Shown piece after piece: positions 1 to 8,077 of a stretch of 64,000 nucleotides of DNA. The notes under the pieces were generated by a model that saw nothing but the letters and a program-made list of their open reading frames with translations, was not told the origin of the DNA and did no database searches. Positions within the stretch are counted from its first letter, which is position 1; each line of letters begins with the position of its first letter. A program made the position numbers and the translations under genes. Source of the DNA: Flavobacteriia bacterium (lineage in GTDB: Bacteria > Bacteroidota > Bacteroidia > Flavobacteriales_D > Crocinitomicaceae); contig CANFUT010000006.1 in the NCBI GenBank assembly GCA_947450325.1, positions 62,001 through 126,000 on the forward strand, given 5' to 3'.

Positions 1-480
1 GCCAATTCACCTTTGATTTACAATTTCTTTGAAGAGAAAAGTATTCAATGGTTAGATGATATCGACCTTGCTTGTTCAATGGTATTGAAGACAATTAAAA
101 CTTTTTCAGTGGAAGGGAAAAATGAGATTTTACCTTTGTATAAAGATCCTGAAGATGAAAAAGAATTTGTCAGAATTTTGTTGAGAAAAACAATCGACAA
201 AGACCAAGAAAATTTAGCATTAATTGATGATTTGACAAAGAATTGGGAGTTGGATCGTATTGCCAAAATGGACATTATCTTAATGAAAATGGCGATTACT
301 GAGTTACAAGAATTCAATAATATCCCTAAAAAAGTTACTTTAAACGAGTACATCGAAATTTCGAAATATTACAGTACTCCAAAAAGCAACGGATTTATCA
401 ATGGTATTTTGGACAAAGCAGTTGATAGATTAGAAAAAGAAAATAAGATTTCCAAAATTGGAAGAGGTTTAATGGATTAA
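1..480 (+). CDS. nusB: NusB transcription antitermination factor, C-terminal part (5' end outside window)
   Basis: The reading frame is open from the first base of the window, so only about 159 C-terminal residues are visible. The helical segment running from the KDPEDEKEFVRILLRKTI stretch to DRLEKENK, with WELDRIAKMDIILMKMAITEL in its middle, is the typical end of a NusB fold. NusB binds boxA RNA with NusE (ribosomal protein S10) and supports antitermination of rRNA operons. Bacteroidetes NusB proteins are long (around 300 residues) with a divergent N-terminal extension, so a start before the window is expected; the TTG at position 13 is not the true start. The following DUF1573 gene begins 11 bases after the stop and yajC follows, an order common in Bacteroidetes (family knowledge). 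Confidence 0.9.
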   Translation, partial: ANSPLIYNFFEEKSIQWLDDIDLACSMVLKTIKTFSVEGKNEILPLYKDPEDEKEFVRILLRKTIDKDQENLALIDDLTKNWELDRIAKMDIILMKMAITELQEFNNIPKKVTLNEYIEISKYYSTPKSNGFINGILDKAVDRLEKENKISKIGRGLMD

Positions 481-491
481 TACCAAATATT

Positions 492-887
492 ATGAATAAA
501 ATTTTCGCAAGTATTTGTTTGTCATTTTTATTGTTTGCTTGCAGCGACAGTGAAAATGTTGAAGTTGGAAATAAAACTGAAATGGAAGTTCAATCTGTTG
601 TTGACGCAGGAAAAGTAATGTTGGGCGAAATCGTTCATGCTTCCTTTACTGTTAAAAATACAGGAGATTATCCATTGATTTTAGCTGAAGTAAAAGGTTC
701 TTGTACTTGCACAGTTGCTGAGTATCCAAAAGATCCGATTGCGCCAGGTGAAAGTGCTACAATCAAAGCAAACATCAAAACCGAAAGAGCTTCGCCAGGA
801 ACTTTGAGTAAAGAAGTAAGAATTGTTGCAAATACAGAACCTTCAATTACTCCAGTTTTAATCAAAGCGAACGTGATTAGAAAATAA
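492..887 (+). CDS. DUF1573 domain lipoprotein
   Basis: A 131-residue exported protein. The N-terminus is a lipoprotein signal (hydrophobic stretch ending LLFAC, Cys17 as likely lipid-modified residue). The rest is one immunoglobulin-like DUF1573 domain: F-T-V-K-N-T-G-D-Y-P-L, then the conserved cysteine pair in GSCTCT, then P-G-E-S-A-T-I. Such domains are widespread in Bacteroidetes envelopes, but no reaction is established. It lies between nusB and yajC, 11 and 29 bases from each, and is probably cotranscribed. A second DUF1573 lipoprotein is encoded at 40510-41013. Confidence 0.88.
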   Translation: MNKIFASICLSFLLFACSDSENVEVGNKTEMEVQSVVDAGKVMLGEIVHASFTVKNTGDYPLILAEVKGSCTCTVAEYPKDPIAPGESATIKANIKTERASPGTLSKEVRIVANTEPSITPVLIKANVIRK

Positions 888-916
888 TTTAAGAACAATA
901 ATTTAAATCAAATAAA

Positions 917-1189
917 ATGCAAGGAGGAGCAGGTCAAATAGTAATGTTGTTGATGATTGTAGTAGTTTTCTACTTTTTCATGATCAGACCACAACAGAAA
1001 AAACAAAAAGAACAGAAAAATTTCAGAGCAAATTTAGCTCCTGGAGATAAAGTAGTTACAATTGGAGGAATCCATGGTAAAATTTTGGAAGTTACAGATT
1101 CTACAGTTTTGTTGAATTGCGAGGGAAGTAAAATTCGTTTTGCTAAATCAGCAATCGCTCAAACAGCAAACGATCAATTAGAAGCTTAA
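917..1189 (+). CDS. yajC: Preprotein translocase subunit YajC
   Basis: 90 residues with the usual YajC plan: one membrane segment at about residues 8-25 followed directly by F-F-M-I-R-P-Q-Q-K-K-Q-K, then a small cytoplasmic domain with the G-D-K-V-V-T-I-G-G-I-H-G-K motif. YajC associates with SecDF in the SecYEG holo-translocon and helps export across the inner membrane. The length is normal. It is last in the nusB-DUF1573-yajC operon and is followed within 20 bases by a strong terminator. The partner secDF lies separately in this window at 34415-37441. Confidence 0.95.
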   Translation: MQGGAGQIVMLLMIVVVFYFFMIRPQQKKQKEQKNFRANLAPGDKVVTIGGIHGKILEVTDSTVLLNCEGSKIRFAKSAIAQTANDQLEA

Positions 1190-1208
1190 TTTTTCTTTTT
1201 TGAAATTG

Positions 1209-1242
1209 AATCGGATTACAGAAATGTGGTCCGATTTTTTTT
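1209..1242 (+). terminator. Rho-independent terminator after yajC
   Basis: Twelve-pair stem (1209-1220 with 1225-1236, two G-U pairs) closed by a GAAA tetraloop and followed by a run of T to 1242. It ends the nusB-yajC operon. The convergent minus-strand gene stops at 1246, but the opposite side lacks a clean T tract. Confidence 0.9.
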
Positions 1243-1245
1243 GTT

Positions 1246-1938
1246 TTATTTTAAGGAGTTGGCTTTTTTGAGTTTTTTCTTCTGCTTTTGAATCTCTCTT
1301 TGTTTTTGTTTCCACTCTTTCATTCTCTTTTTTGATTCTTTGACATTTGCTCGATACTCCTTCATATTGATTTTGTATTGCTTTTTGTCAATCATTTGAG
1401 GTTCTGGATTAAATTCCAATACTTCATCTTGAATCTGCAAAATGATTTGTTCTGTCATGTAATCTTCTCCGGCAGGATCATATTTCACATTGAAATTTTG
1501 TTCCCAAATTTTCCCAATCTGTTCAAACCATTCAGCTTGAAATTTACCTCTGTATTTTTCAATAATTTCAGAAGCAGTCAAACCAGTTTCTCTGTGAATC
1601 AATTTCATCAACAAAACACCATCGTCACGATATAGATCTCTGATTACATAATTATAATCTTCTTTGAGTTTTTCATGTGCTTTCTTGTTGTACTTTTTCT
1701 TTTTTCTTTTGGAATCAATTTCTGCAAGTTCAGCATCAAATTTTTTCAATAAACCTGCAGCATGCAACGCGTAAGGATAAAGTTTTCTGATTTTGTTGAC
1801 TTGTCTCTCAAAAGCCCATTTATTTTGGAAAACAGTCAATTCACTTAATCTCTGAATATGTAATGTATCTTTTACTTGAGCATGTATATTAACACTGCTC
1901 AACATTAAAAATCCAATGAGACAAATTGTAATTTTCAT
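1246..1938 (-). CDS. DUF4294 domain-containing exported protein
   Basis: 230 residues. A signal peptide ends near residues 19-21 (NIHAQ), followed by a DUF4294-like region: R-Q-V-N-K-I-R-K-L-Y-P-Y-A, a charged helical stretch, then RETGLTASEIIEKYRGKFQA and W-E-Q-N-F. The last 45 residues are almost entirely Lys, Gln, Glu and Arg and probably form a helix or disordered basic tail. The family is Bacteroidetes-specific and of unknown function; the periplasm is the expected location. It is monocistronic and convergent with yajC. Confidence 0.85.
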   Translation of the reverse strand: MKITICLIGFLMLSSVNIHAQVKDTLHIQRLSELTVFQNKWAFERQVNKIRKLYPYALHAAGLLKKFDAELAEIDSKRKKKKYNKKAHEKLKEDYNYVIRDLYRDDGVLLMKLIHRETGLTASEIIEKYRGKFQAEWFEQIGKIWEQNFNVKYDPAGEDYMTEQIILQIQDEVLEFNPEPQMIDKKQYKINMKEYRANVKESKKRMKEWKQKQREIQKQKKKLKKANSLK

Positions 1939-1975
1939 TTAATTGAAAATAAAATATATTAAATCAACAATTTAT

Positions 1976-2004
1976 TTGATCCAAAAATCTTTGTTATTTT
2001 AGCA
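1976..2004 (+). promoter_or_regulatory. Possible promoter of the small lipoprotein gene
   Basis: TTG at 1976-1978, 16 nt, then TATTTTAG at 1995-2002 followed by CA. The -7 part departs from TAnnTTTG at its last bases. The same ATTTTAGCA string occurs upstream of the genes at 25134 and 27495. The call rests on resemblance alone. Confidence 0.3.
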
Positions 2005-2030
2005 AATATATTGCCATTTATCCTTTGTTA

Positions 2031-2462
2031 ATGAAAAAAGTTCAAGTCATATTTATTTGTTGTCTGATTTTTGCAAGTTGTGATTCAAATAAAACTAAAT
2101 CAACACCAAAAGTTAAGTCAAAGGAACAAAAGGAAATAGTAGAAAAAACGACAGGTGATAATTTATTGAATGTCAAAGAAAAGCCAAAAAAAAACTTAAA
2201 GGAAAAGCAAGTAAATCACGAAAAAATTGTTTCTAAATACGGAGAACAATGGGATTTTTGCTCTTGTGTTCAAGCAAATGATTCAATCAATCGCGCCTCG
2301 CAAAAAGGTTTAAATGAAAAACAAGCTGAAATTCTCATGAAACGATGGGAAGTGGTTGAAGTAAAATGCAAAGAGTTTTTGACCAATCCAAATCGAACAC
2401 CTGAAGAGCGTGAAATCCACGAACTAAAAGTAGCAAAGTGTTTGAAAGATGCCAAAAAATAA
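2031..2462 (+). CDS. Hypothetical lipoprotein
   Basis: I do not recognise a named family. The ATG at 2031 is preferred over the in-frame TTG two codons upstream because it directly begins the signal peptide. A lipobox FASC puts the lipidated cysteine at residue 17. Residues 20-70 are Lys/Glu/Thr-rich and probably a flexible linker. The C-terminal part (from W-D-F-C-S-C-V-Q) carries four cysteines including a CSC motif and ends in a helical K-C-L-K-D-A-K-K, suggesting a small disulfide- or metal-stabilised domain (inference). Its stop is two bases before a terminator stem serving the opposing gcvT. Confidence 0.7.
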   Translation: MKKVQVIFICCLIFASCDSNKTKSTPKVKSKEQKEIVEKTTGDNLLNVKEKPKKNLKEKQVNHEKIVSKYGEQWDFCSCVQANDSINRASQKGLNEKQAEILMKRWEVVEVKCKEFLTNPNRTPEEREIHELKVAKCLKDAKK

Positions 2463-2489
2463 AAAGGCTTCAAGTTTCCTCAAAGCCTT
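2450..2489 (-). terminator. Terminator of gcvT
   Basis: AAGGCTT (2464-2470) pairs with AAGCCTT (2483-2489), 12-nt loop. Read on the minus strand it is followed by T-rich sequence, formed by the A tract at the end of the opposing gene, so it fits gcvT. No T tract follows on the plus side. Confidence 0.7.
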
Positions 2490-2510
2490 CAATATATAGA
2501 TTGAATTTTA

Positions 2511-3593
2511 TTATTTCTTGTAAAAAGGCAATTTCACAACTTTTGCTTTGATTCCTTTTTCTCTGATTTCTACAAAGATTTCAGAATCTAACGTGGTAAA
2601 TTCAGTGTTCACATATCCCAATCCAATGGCAATTTTCATAGAAGGAGATTGTGTTCCAGAAGTTACTTTACCAATCACATTTCCGTTTGCATCCAAAATT
2701 CGATAGTCGTGACGAGGAATTCCGCGGTCAACCATTTCAAAAGCAACTAGTTTTTTAGAAACACCAGTTTCTTTTTGGTTTTTCAAGAATTCTGAATCGA
2801 TGAATTCCTTGTTGAATTTGGTAATCCATCCTAAACCAGCTTCCAACGGAGAAGTTGTATCATCAATGTCGTTTCCATACAAACAGAATCCCATTTCTAA
2901 TCTCAAAGTATCTCTAGCAGCCAAACCGATTGGTTTGATTCCAAACGATGCACCTGCTTCAAAAACTTTGTTCCAAACTTGCTCTACTTCACTGTTTTTG
3001 CAATAAATCTCAAAACCTCCACTTCCAGTATATCCTGTTGCAGAAATAATTACGTGCTCAATTCCAGCAAAATCAGCTACTTCAAAATGGTAATATTTAA
3101 TGTCAGCTAAATTTACCGAAGTCAATGATTGCATTGCTTCAACAGCTTTAGGACCTTGAATTGCCAACAAAGAATAATCATCAGATAAATTACGCATTTC
3201 CACTCCAAATGAATTGTGAGAAGAAATCCAATCCCAATCTTTATCAATATTGGAAGCATTTACTACCAATAAATATTGCTCTTCTTTCATTCTGTAAATG
3301 ATTAAATCATCTACAATTCCACCTTTTCCATTTGGCAAGCAGCTATATTGTGCTCTTCCAATGGTTAAAGTAGATGCATCATTGGTAGTAACTTTTTGAA
3401 TTAAATCCAATGCATTTGGTCCAGTTAATAAAAATTCTCCCATGTGAGAAACATCAAAAACGCCTACAGCATTTCTTACTGTTTCATGCTCTGCATTTAC
3501 ACCTTCGTATTGAACGGGCATATTATAACCTGCAAAAGGAACCATCTTTGCACCAAGCGCAATGTGTTTATCTGATAATGCTGTGTTTTTCAT
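2511..3593 (-). CDS. gcvT: Aminomethyltransferase (glycine cleavage system T protein)
   Basis: 360 residues, the normal length. GcvT takes the aminomethyl group from the lipoyl arm of GcvH and, with tetrahydrofolate, yields 5,10-methylene-THF and ammonia. Visible family features are the N-terminal [13 protein letters not shown] segment, FDVSHMGEF, the folate-site region [11 protein letters not shown] with catalytic aspartate, LAIQGPKA, the [12 protein letters not shown] motif, and the C-terminal [10 protein letters not shown] barrel. The product is cytoplasmic. gcvH and gcvP are not in the window. It is divergent from the carboxylase gene across a 220-base gap. Confidence 0.96.
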   Translation of the reverse strand: MKNTALSDKHIALGAKMVPFAGYNMPVQYEGVNAEHETVRNAVGVFDVSHMGEFLLTGPNALDLIQKVTTNDASTLTIGRAQYSCLPNGKGGIVDDLIIYRMKEEQYLLVVNASNIDKDWDWISSHNSFGVEMRNLSDDYSLLAIQGPKAVEAMQSLTSVNLADIKYYHFEVADFAGIEHVIISATGYTGSGGFEIYCKNSEVEQVWNKVFEAGASFGIKPIGLAARDTLRLEMGFCLYGNDIDDTTSPLEAGLGWITKFNKEFIDSEFLKNQKETGVSKKLVAFEMVDRGIPRHDYRILDANGNVIGKVTSGTQSPSMKIAIGLGYVNTEFTTLDSEIFVEIREKGIKAKVVKLPFYKK

Positions 3594-3629
3594 TTCTAAA
3601 ATTATTTTTTGTTCGAATTTCTAGCGCAA

Positions 3630-3637
3630 CAAATGTA
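3630..3637 (-). promoter_or_regulatory. Possible -7 element for gcvT
   Basis: On the minus strand this reads TACATTTG, a perfect match to the Bacteroidetes TAnnTTTG element, 37 bases before the gcvT start. No TTG at the usual -33 distance is present, so the assignment is tentative. Confidence 0.4.
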
Positions 3638-3783
3638 GAAAAAATAATGAGATTTTATTGGTTTTACAGTTTTTATCTTGCTTTTTCAAGCGAATAAATA
3701 GCGAAAATTTTAACACAATTATTCAACTTAAAATAATTCAACTTTCTGTCGATAAAAATGAAAAAACGCAATGTTTTATTGAT

Positions 3784-3791
3784 TATATTTG
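3784..3791 (+). promoter_or_regulatory. Possible -7 element for the acyl-CoA carboxylase operon
   Basis: TATATTTG, a perfect TAnnTTTG match, 22 bases before the ATG at 3814. A -33 TTG is not evident. If used, transcription would begin just before 3814, which supports that start over any upstream one. Confidence 0.4.
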
Positions 3792-3813
3792 GGAACTCAA
3801 ATTTGAAAAATTC

Positions 3814-5457
3814 ATGGCAATGCCCCAAAAAGAACTCGAATTCAATATGAATGAAGACCAAATGAGATTAAAAATCTCTCGTTTGGAACAAGAATTGGCA
3901 AAGATTTATGAAGGTGGCGGAAAAAAACGCATTGATAAACTTCATGAAAAAGGAAAACTTTCTGCTCGAGAACGCATTGATTTACTGCTTGATGAAAACA
4001 CTGAACGCATCGAAATTGGCGCTTTGGCTGGTTATGGAATGTACGAGGCTGAAGGCGGTTGTCCTGCTGGTGGAGTAGTAGTTGTGATTGGATATGTTTC
4101 TGGTAAACAGTGTATTGTTGTAGCCAATGATGCAACTGTGAAAGCAGGCGCTTGGTTTCCAATCACTGGAAAGAAAAATTTGCGTGCACAGGAAATCGCC
4201 ATGGAAAACCGTTTGCCTATCATTTATTTGGTTGATTCTGCGGGTGTTTACTTGCCGATGCAAGATGAAATTTTCCCTGATAAAGAACATTTTGGTCGCA
4301 TTTTTAGAAACAACGCCATGATGAGTTCGCAAGGAATTGTTCAAATTGCCGCGGTCATGGGAAGTTGTGTTGCTGGAGGTGCTTATTTGCCAATCATGTC
4401 TGACGAATCGTTGATTGTGAATGGTACAGGAACAATCTTTTTAGCAGGTTCATATTTAGTAAAGGCTGCAATTGGAGAGAGTATAGACAATGAAACTTTG
4501 GGTGGAGCGCATACACAAACAGAAATTTCAGGAGTTTGTGATTACAAAACTGAAAACGATCAAGAATGTTTGGCTACTATCCGTGATTTGATGGATAAAA
4601 TTGGTCATTCTGAAAACGCTGGGTTTGATAGAAAAGAAAGCATTCCTTCGCAAGTAAACGAAAGAGACATTCACGGAATTTTCCCTGCTGAAAGAGGAAA
4701 AACCTACAATGTAAAAGAAATTATAAAATGGTTGGTTGATGATTCTAAGTTTACGGAATACAAAGCCGACTATGGAAAAACCATCGTTTGTGCCTATGCT
4801 AGAGTAGATGGCTGGAGCGTTGGAATTGTCGCTAATCAAAGAGAAATTGTAAAAAGTGCCAAAGGCGAAATGCAAATGGGTGGCGTTATTTACAACGACT
4901 CAGCAGACAAAGCAGCACGATTTATAATGAATTGTAATCAAAAAAATATTCCTTTGGTTTTCTTAACTGATGTGAGCGGATTTATGGTTGGTTCAAAATC
5001 AGAACACGCAGGAATTATCAAAGATGGGGCAAAGATGGTAAACGCGATGGCAAATTCTGTTGTTCCTAAATTCTCAATTATCATGGGGAATTCTTATGGA
5101 GCAGGAAATTATGCCATGTGTGGTAAAGCTTATGACCCAAGATTGATTGTTGGTTGGCCAACTGCTGAAATTGCCGTGATGAGTGGTGCTGCAGCTGCAA
5201 AAACTTTGCTTTCCATTGAAATTGCATCGCTGCAAGCCAAAGGTGAAGAAATCACCAAAGAGCGAGAAACTGAGTTATACAATAAAATCAAAGACCGTTA
5301 CGATTCGCAAATTTCACCTTACTACGCTGGTTCAAGATTATGGGTAGATGCAATCATTGATCCTGTAGATACTAAGAAAATTATATCGATGGGAATTGAA
5401 ATGGCGAATCACAAAAGAGCGGAGAAACCTTACAATGTTGGTGTAATTCAAACTTGA
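3814..5457 (+). CDS. Acyl-CoA carboxylase beta (carboxyltransferase) subunit
   Basis: 547 residues from the ATG at 3814. The frame is open further upstream to 3658, but that part is A/T-rich, unlike the family and overlaps a promoter-like element; ATG at 3820 or 3847 are alternatives. This is a biotin-dependent carboxyltransferase with two crotonase-like halves: an N-half with the G-S-C-V-A-G-G-A-Y-L-P oxyanion region (about residue 184) and a C-half with G-N-S-Y-G-A-G-N-Y-A-M-C-G (about 422). These match methylcrotonyl-CoA and related carboxylases best; propionyl- or geranyl-CoA as substrate cannot be excluded. It acts in the cytoplasm on carboxybiotin delivered by an alpha subunit, which is not encoded nearby. 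elaA follows 9 bases downstream. Confidence 0.88.
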   Translation: MAMPQKELEFNMNEDQMRLKISRLEQELAKIYEGGGKKRIDKLHEKGKLSARERIDLLLDENTERIEIGALAGYGMYEAEGGCPAGGVVVVIGYVSGKQCIVVANDATVKAGAWFPITGKKNLRAQEIAMENRLPIIYLVDSAGVYLPMQDEIFPDKEHFGRIFRNNAMMSSQGIVQIAAVMGSCVAGGAYLPIMSDESLIVNGTGTIFLAGSYLVKAAIGESIDNETLGGAHTQTEISGVCDYKTENDQECLATIRDLMDKIGHSENAGFDRKESIPSQVNERDIHGIFPAERGKTYNVKEIIKWLVDDSKFTEYKADYGKTIVCAYARVDGWSVGIVANQREIVKSAKGEMQMGGVIYNDSADKAARFIMNCNQKNIPLVFLTDVSGFMVGSKSEHAGIIKDGAKMVNAMANSVVPKFSIIMGNSYGAGNYAMCGKAYDPRLIVGWPTAEIAVMSGAAAAKTLLSIEIASLQAKGEEITKERETELYNKIKDRYDSQISPYYAGSRLWVDAIIDPVDTKKIISMGIEMANHKRAEKPYNVGVIQT

Positions 5458-5466
5458 TTTTGGAAC

Positions 5467-5922
5467 ATGATTTTAGATTGGCAAATAAAACATTTTAGTG
5501 AAATCTCAATTGCTGAATTTCATGATTTGATGGCACTTAGAATTAAGATTTTTGTCGTCGAACAGAATTGTCCTTACCAGGAAATTGATGGAAAAGACAA
5601 AAAAGCATATCATTTAATAGGGCGTGATGGTATAGGAAATGTAGTTGCAACAGCAAGAATTTTACCAAAAGGAATTTCTTACAAAGAAGTATCCATTGGA
5701 AGAGTTGCCATTGATGAAAGTGCTAGAAAAAAAGGAAATGGACATGTATTAATGGAAAAATGCATGAAATATATTAATGATGAGTTTGGTGCAACCAATA
5801 TTCGCATTTCGGCTCAAAGTCATTTAGAGAAATATTACCAAAAACATGGATTTGCATCAACAGGAAAAAACTATCTTGAAGACGATATTCCACATGTTGA
5901 AATGTTATTCGAATTAAAATAA
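5467..5922 (+). CDS. elaA: GNAT family N-acetyltransferase, ElaA type
   Basis: 151 residues, close to E. coli ElaA in length and landmarks: L-R-I-K-I-F-V-V-E-Q-N-C-P-Y-Q-E-I-D-G near the N-terminus, ATARILP, then GNAT motif A as I-G-R-V-A-I-D-E-S-A-R-K-K-G-N-G (about residues 77-92), and the ending H-L-E-K-Y-Y-Q-K-H-G-F, then E-D-D-I-P-H-V-E-M. It should use acetyl-CoA to acetylate a small molecule or protein amine; the substrate is not established. It begins 9 bases after the carboxylase and precedes the M13 peptidase by 14 bases, so the three are probably cotranscribed. Confidence 0.9.
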   Translation: MILDWQIKHFSEISIAEFHDLMALRIKIFVVEQNCPYQEIDGKDKKAYHLIGRDGIGNVVATARILPKGISYKEVSIGRVAIDESARKKGNGHVLMEKCMKYINDEFGATNIRISAQSHLEKYYQKHGFASTGKNYLEDDIPHVEMLFELK

Positions 5923-5936
5923 TAGAAATAAATAGT

Positions 5937-8015
5937 ATGATTAAAGCAAATAGAATTTTTCAGTCAGCCATGGTATTAGCAATTGCCTCTTCATGTACGA
6001 CTTCAAAAAATGCGGAGAACGACAATGATGCTCTTGTTATTCCTCAGCAAGAAGTAAAAAGTGGTGCAAAAACCATCGATTTGTCTTACATGGATAAAAC
6101 AATCAAACCGCAAGATGATTTCTTCAATTTTTCAAATGGAACTTGGGTAAAAAGTAATCCCATTCCACCTAGTGAATCGCGTTGGGGAAGTTTCAATGAA
6201 CTAGAGAAATCTAATCAATCCAAATTGATTGGTATTTTGAATAAAGCCAAAGATGGAGGTTATGCAAATGATACAACTGCACAAATCTTAGGGAATTATT
6301 ATGCTTCATTCATTGATATGGATGGAAGAAATAAATTGGCTTGGTCACCGATCAAAGCAGATTTGTATAAAGTAAATGAAATTGCACATTTTAAACAAAT
6401 TGTAGATGTGATTGCTTACCAACATAAATATGGCGTAAACAGTCTTTTTGGTTTTGGTGTTGGACAAGATTTGAAAGATGTAAACAAAAACATCACTTAT
6501 TTTGGACAAGGAGGTTTAGGGCTTCCTAACAAGGATTATTATTCTCAAGAAGACAAAAAAGAAATAGTTAATGCTTACAAAGAGCACATCGCTAGAATGT
6601 TCGAAAAAATTGGAAATTCTCCAGAAGAATCTCTTATCGCATCTGAAAATGTGATCAAATTTGAAACCTTGCTAGCCGAAAAAATGATGTCGCCAGCAGA
6701 ACTAAGAGTTCCAGAAAACAGTTACAACAAAATGTCAAAAGATGATTTGAAAAAACTTTTCCCAGCTTTTGATTTTGAAGTTTATTTGAAATCTGTAGGA
6801 AGTCAAGATTTTTCAGAAGTCGTTGTTGGACAAAAAGATTATCCTAAATTGATTAATGATTTGTTGTTAAATGTGGATATTAAAATTTGGAAAAGTTATT
6901 TGACATGGAAAACACTGAATCACTATGCTGGTCATTTAGATGAATCTTTCGTGAGATTCAATTTCAATTTTTACCAAAAAGTGTTAACCGGAAAAACACA
7001 AATGAAGCCGATTGAAGAGAGAGCTGTAAATGAAATTACTCAAATGACAATTGGTGAAGGTTTAGGTAAATTGTTCGTAGATCAATATTATTCTGAAAAA
7101 TCACAAGTGAGTGTCAACACGATGGTGGATAATTTATTATTGACTTTTGAAGAAAGAATCAAAGCGTTGCCTTGGATGTCTGCTGAAACTAAAAAAGAGG
7201 CTTTGAATAAATTAAAATCAATTGGTAGAAAATTAGGTTTTCCGTCTAAATGGGAAAATTTCGGTGATTTGAAATTGTCTAAAACGGATTACGTTGCAAA
7301 TATCAAATTATGTTCTTTGAGAGATGTTAAAAAGAATTTTGAGGAATTATCTCAACCAGTTGACAAAGCGAAATGGGGAATGCCAGCACACATGATCAAT
7401 GCATATTACCATCCGTTATTGAATGAAATTGCTTTTCCAGCTGGAATTATGCAAGCACCATTTTTTGATGTTGATGCAGAAGATGCCGTGAATTATGGAA
7501 GAATTGGAATGGTAATCGGACACGAATTTACACATGGTTTTGATGACATGGGTTCTAAATTTGCAGCTGATGGAAGTTTCACCAATTGGTGGTCAGAAAG
7601 TGATAGAAAATTATTTGAAGAAAGAACAGCGAAATTGGGAGCGACTTTCGCAGGCTTTTGCCCAATTGATGGACATTGTGTGAATCCTGATTTGACAATG
7701 GGTGAAAACATTGCTGATTTAGGAGGAATTACTTTGGCATATTATGCTTACACCAAAACAGAAGAATTTAAAACAGGAAAAGTGGTTGAAGGTTATACAC
7801 CGGCACAAAGATTTTTCATCTCTTTCGCACAACTTTGGAAAATCAATTATACTGAAGCAGAATTGAAAAACAGAATTGCCAATGATCCACATTCTCCTGG
7901 AATGTATAGGGTCAATGGTCCGCTGATGAATTGTCCTGAATTTTTTGAAGCTTTCAATGTAAAAGAAGGCGACAAAATGAGGAATTCAACGGTGAAAATT
8001 GCCAAGATCTGGTAA
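5937..8015 (+). CDS. M13 family zinc metallopeptidase (neprilysin/PepO-like), lipoprotein
   Basis: 692 residues. The N-terminus is a lipoprotein signal (IASSC, Cys20), so the enzyme is probably anchored in a membrane facing the periplasm. The N-terminal M13 domain starts at D-D-F-F-N-F-S-N-G-T-W. Catalytic features are intact: NAYYHPLLNEIAFPAGI, the zinc site H529-E530-F-T-H533, the third ligand in E590-N-I-A-D594, and the terminal N-C-P-E-F-F-E-A-F. M13 enzymes cleave peptides of limited size. It closes the carboxylase-elaA-M13 group and is followed by a strong terminator. Confidence 0.95.
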   Translation: MIKANRIFQSAMVLAIASSCTTSKNAENDNDALVIPQQEVKSGAKTIDLSYMDKTIKPQDDFFNFSNGTWVKSNPIPPSESRWGSFNELEKSNQSKLIGILNKAKDGGYANDTTAQILGNYYASFIDMDGRNKLAWSPIKADLYKVNEIAHFKQIVDVIAYQHKYGVNSLFGFGVGQDLKDVNKNITYFGQGGLGLPNKDYYSQEDKKEIVNAYKEHIARMFEKIGNSPEESLIASENVIKFETLLAEKMMSPAELRVPENSYNKMSKDDLKKLFPAFDFEVYLKSVGSQDFSEVVVGQKDYPKLINDLLLNVDIKIWKSYLTWKTLNHYAGHLDESFVRFNFNFYQKVLTGKTQMKPIEERAVNEITQMTIGEGLGKLFVDQYYSEKSQVSVNTMVDNLLLTFEERIKALPWMSAETKKEALNKLKSIGRKLGFPSKWENFGDLKLSKTDYVANIKLCSLRDVKKNFEELSQPVDKAKWGMPAHMINAYYHPLLNEIAFPAGIMQAPFFDVDAEDAVNYGRIGMVIGHEFTHGFDDMGSKFAADGSFTNWWSESDRKLFEERTAKLGATFAGFCPIDGHCVNPDLTMGENIADLGGITLAYYAYTKTEEFKTGKVVEGYTPAQRFFISFAQLWKINYTEAELKNRIANDPHSPGMYRVNGPLMNCPEFFEAFNVKEGDKMRNSTVKIAKIW

Positions 8016-8026
8016 ATAAAGCAAAG

Positions 8027-8054
8027 AAAAGACGTCAGCAATGGCGTCTTTTTT
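8027..8054 (+). terminator. Terminator after the M13 peptidase gene
   Basis: Eleven-pair stem (8027-8037 with 8042-8052, one G-U pair) closed by a GCAA tetraloop, with its 3' side ending in T's. Confidence 0.88.
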
Positions 8055-8077
8055 AATGTTATCCAATTTCTAAATTA

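Noticed and set aside
3658-3813. Longer N-terminus for the carboxylase subunit
   Set aside because: The extension is A/T-rich, unlike the family, and covers a promoter-like element; ATG at 3814 matches family length.
3842-4344. Minus-strand open frames within the carboxylase gene
   Set aside because: They lie wholly inside a clearly conserved coding sequence on the other strand and have no domains or starts of their own.
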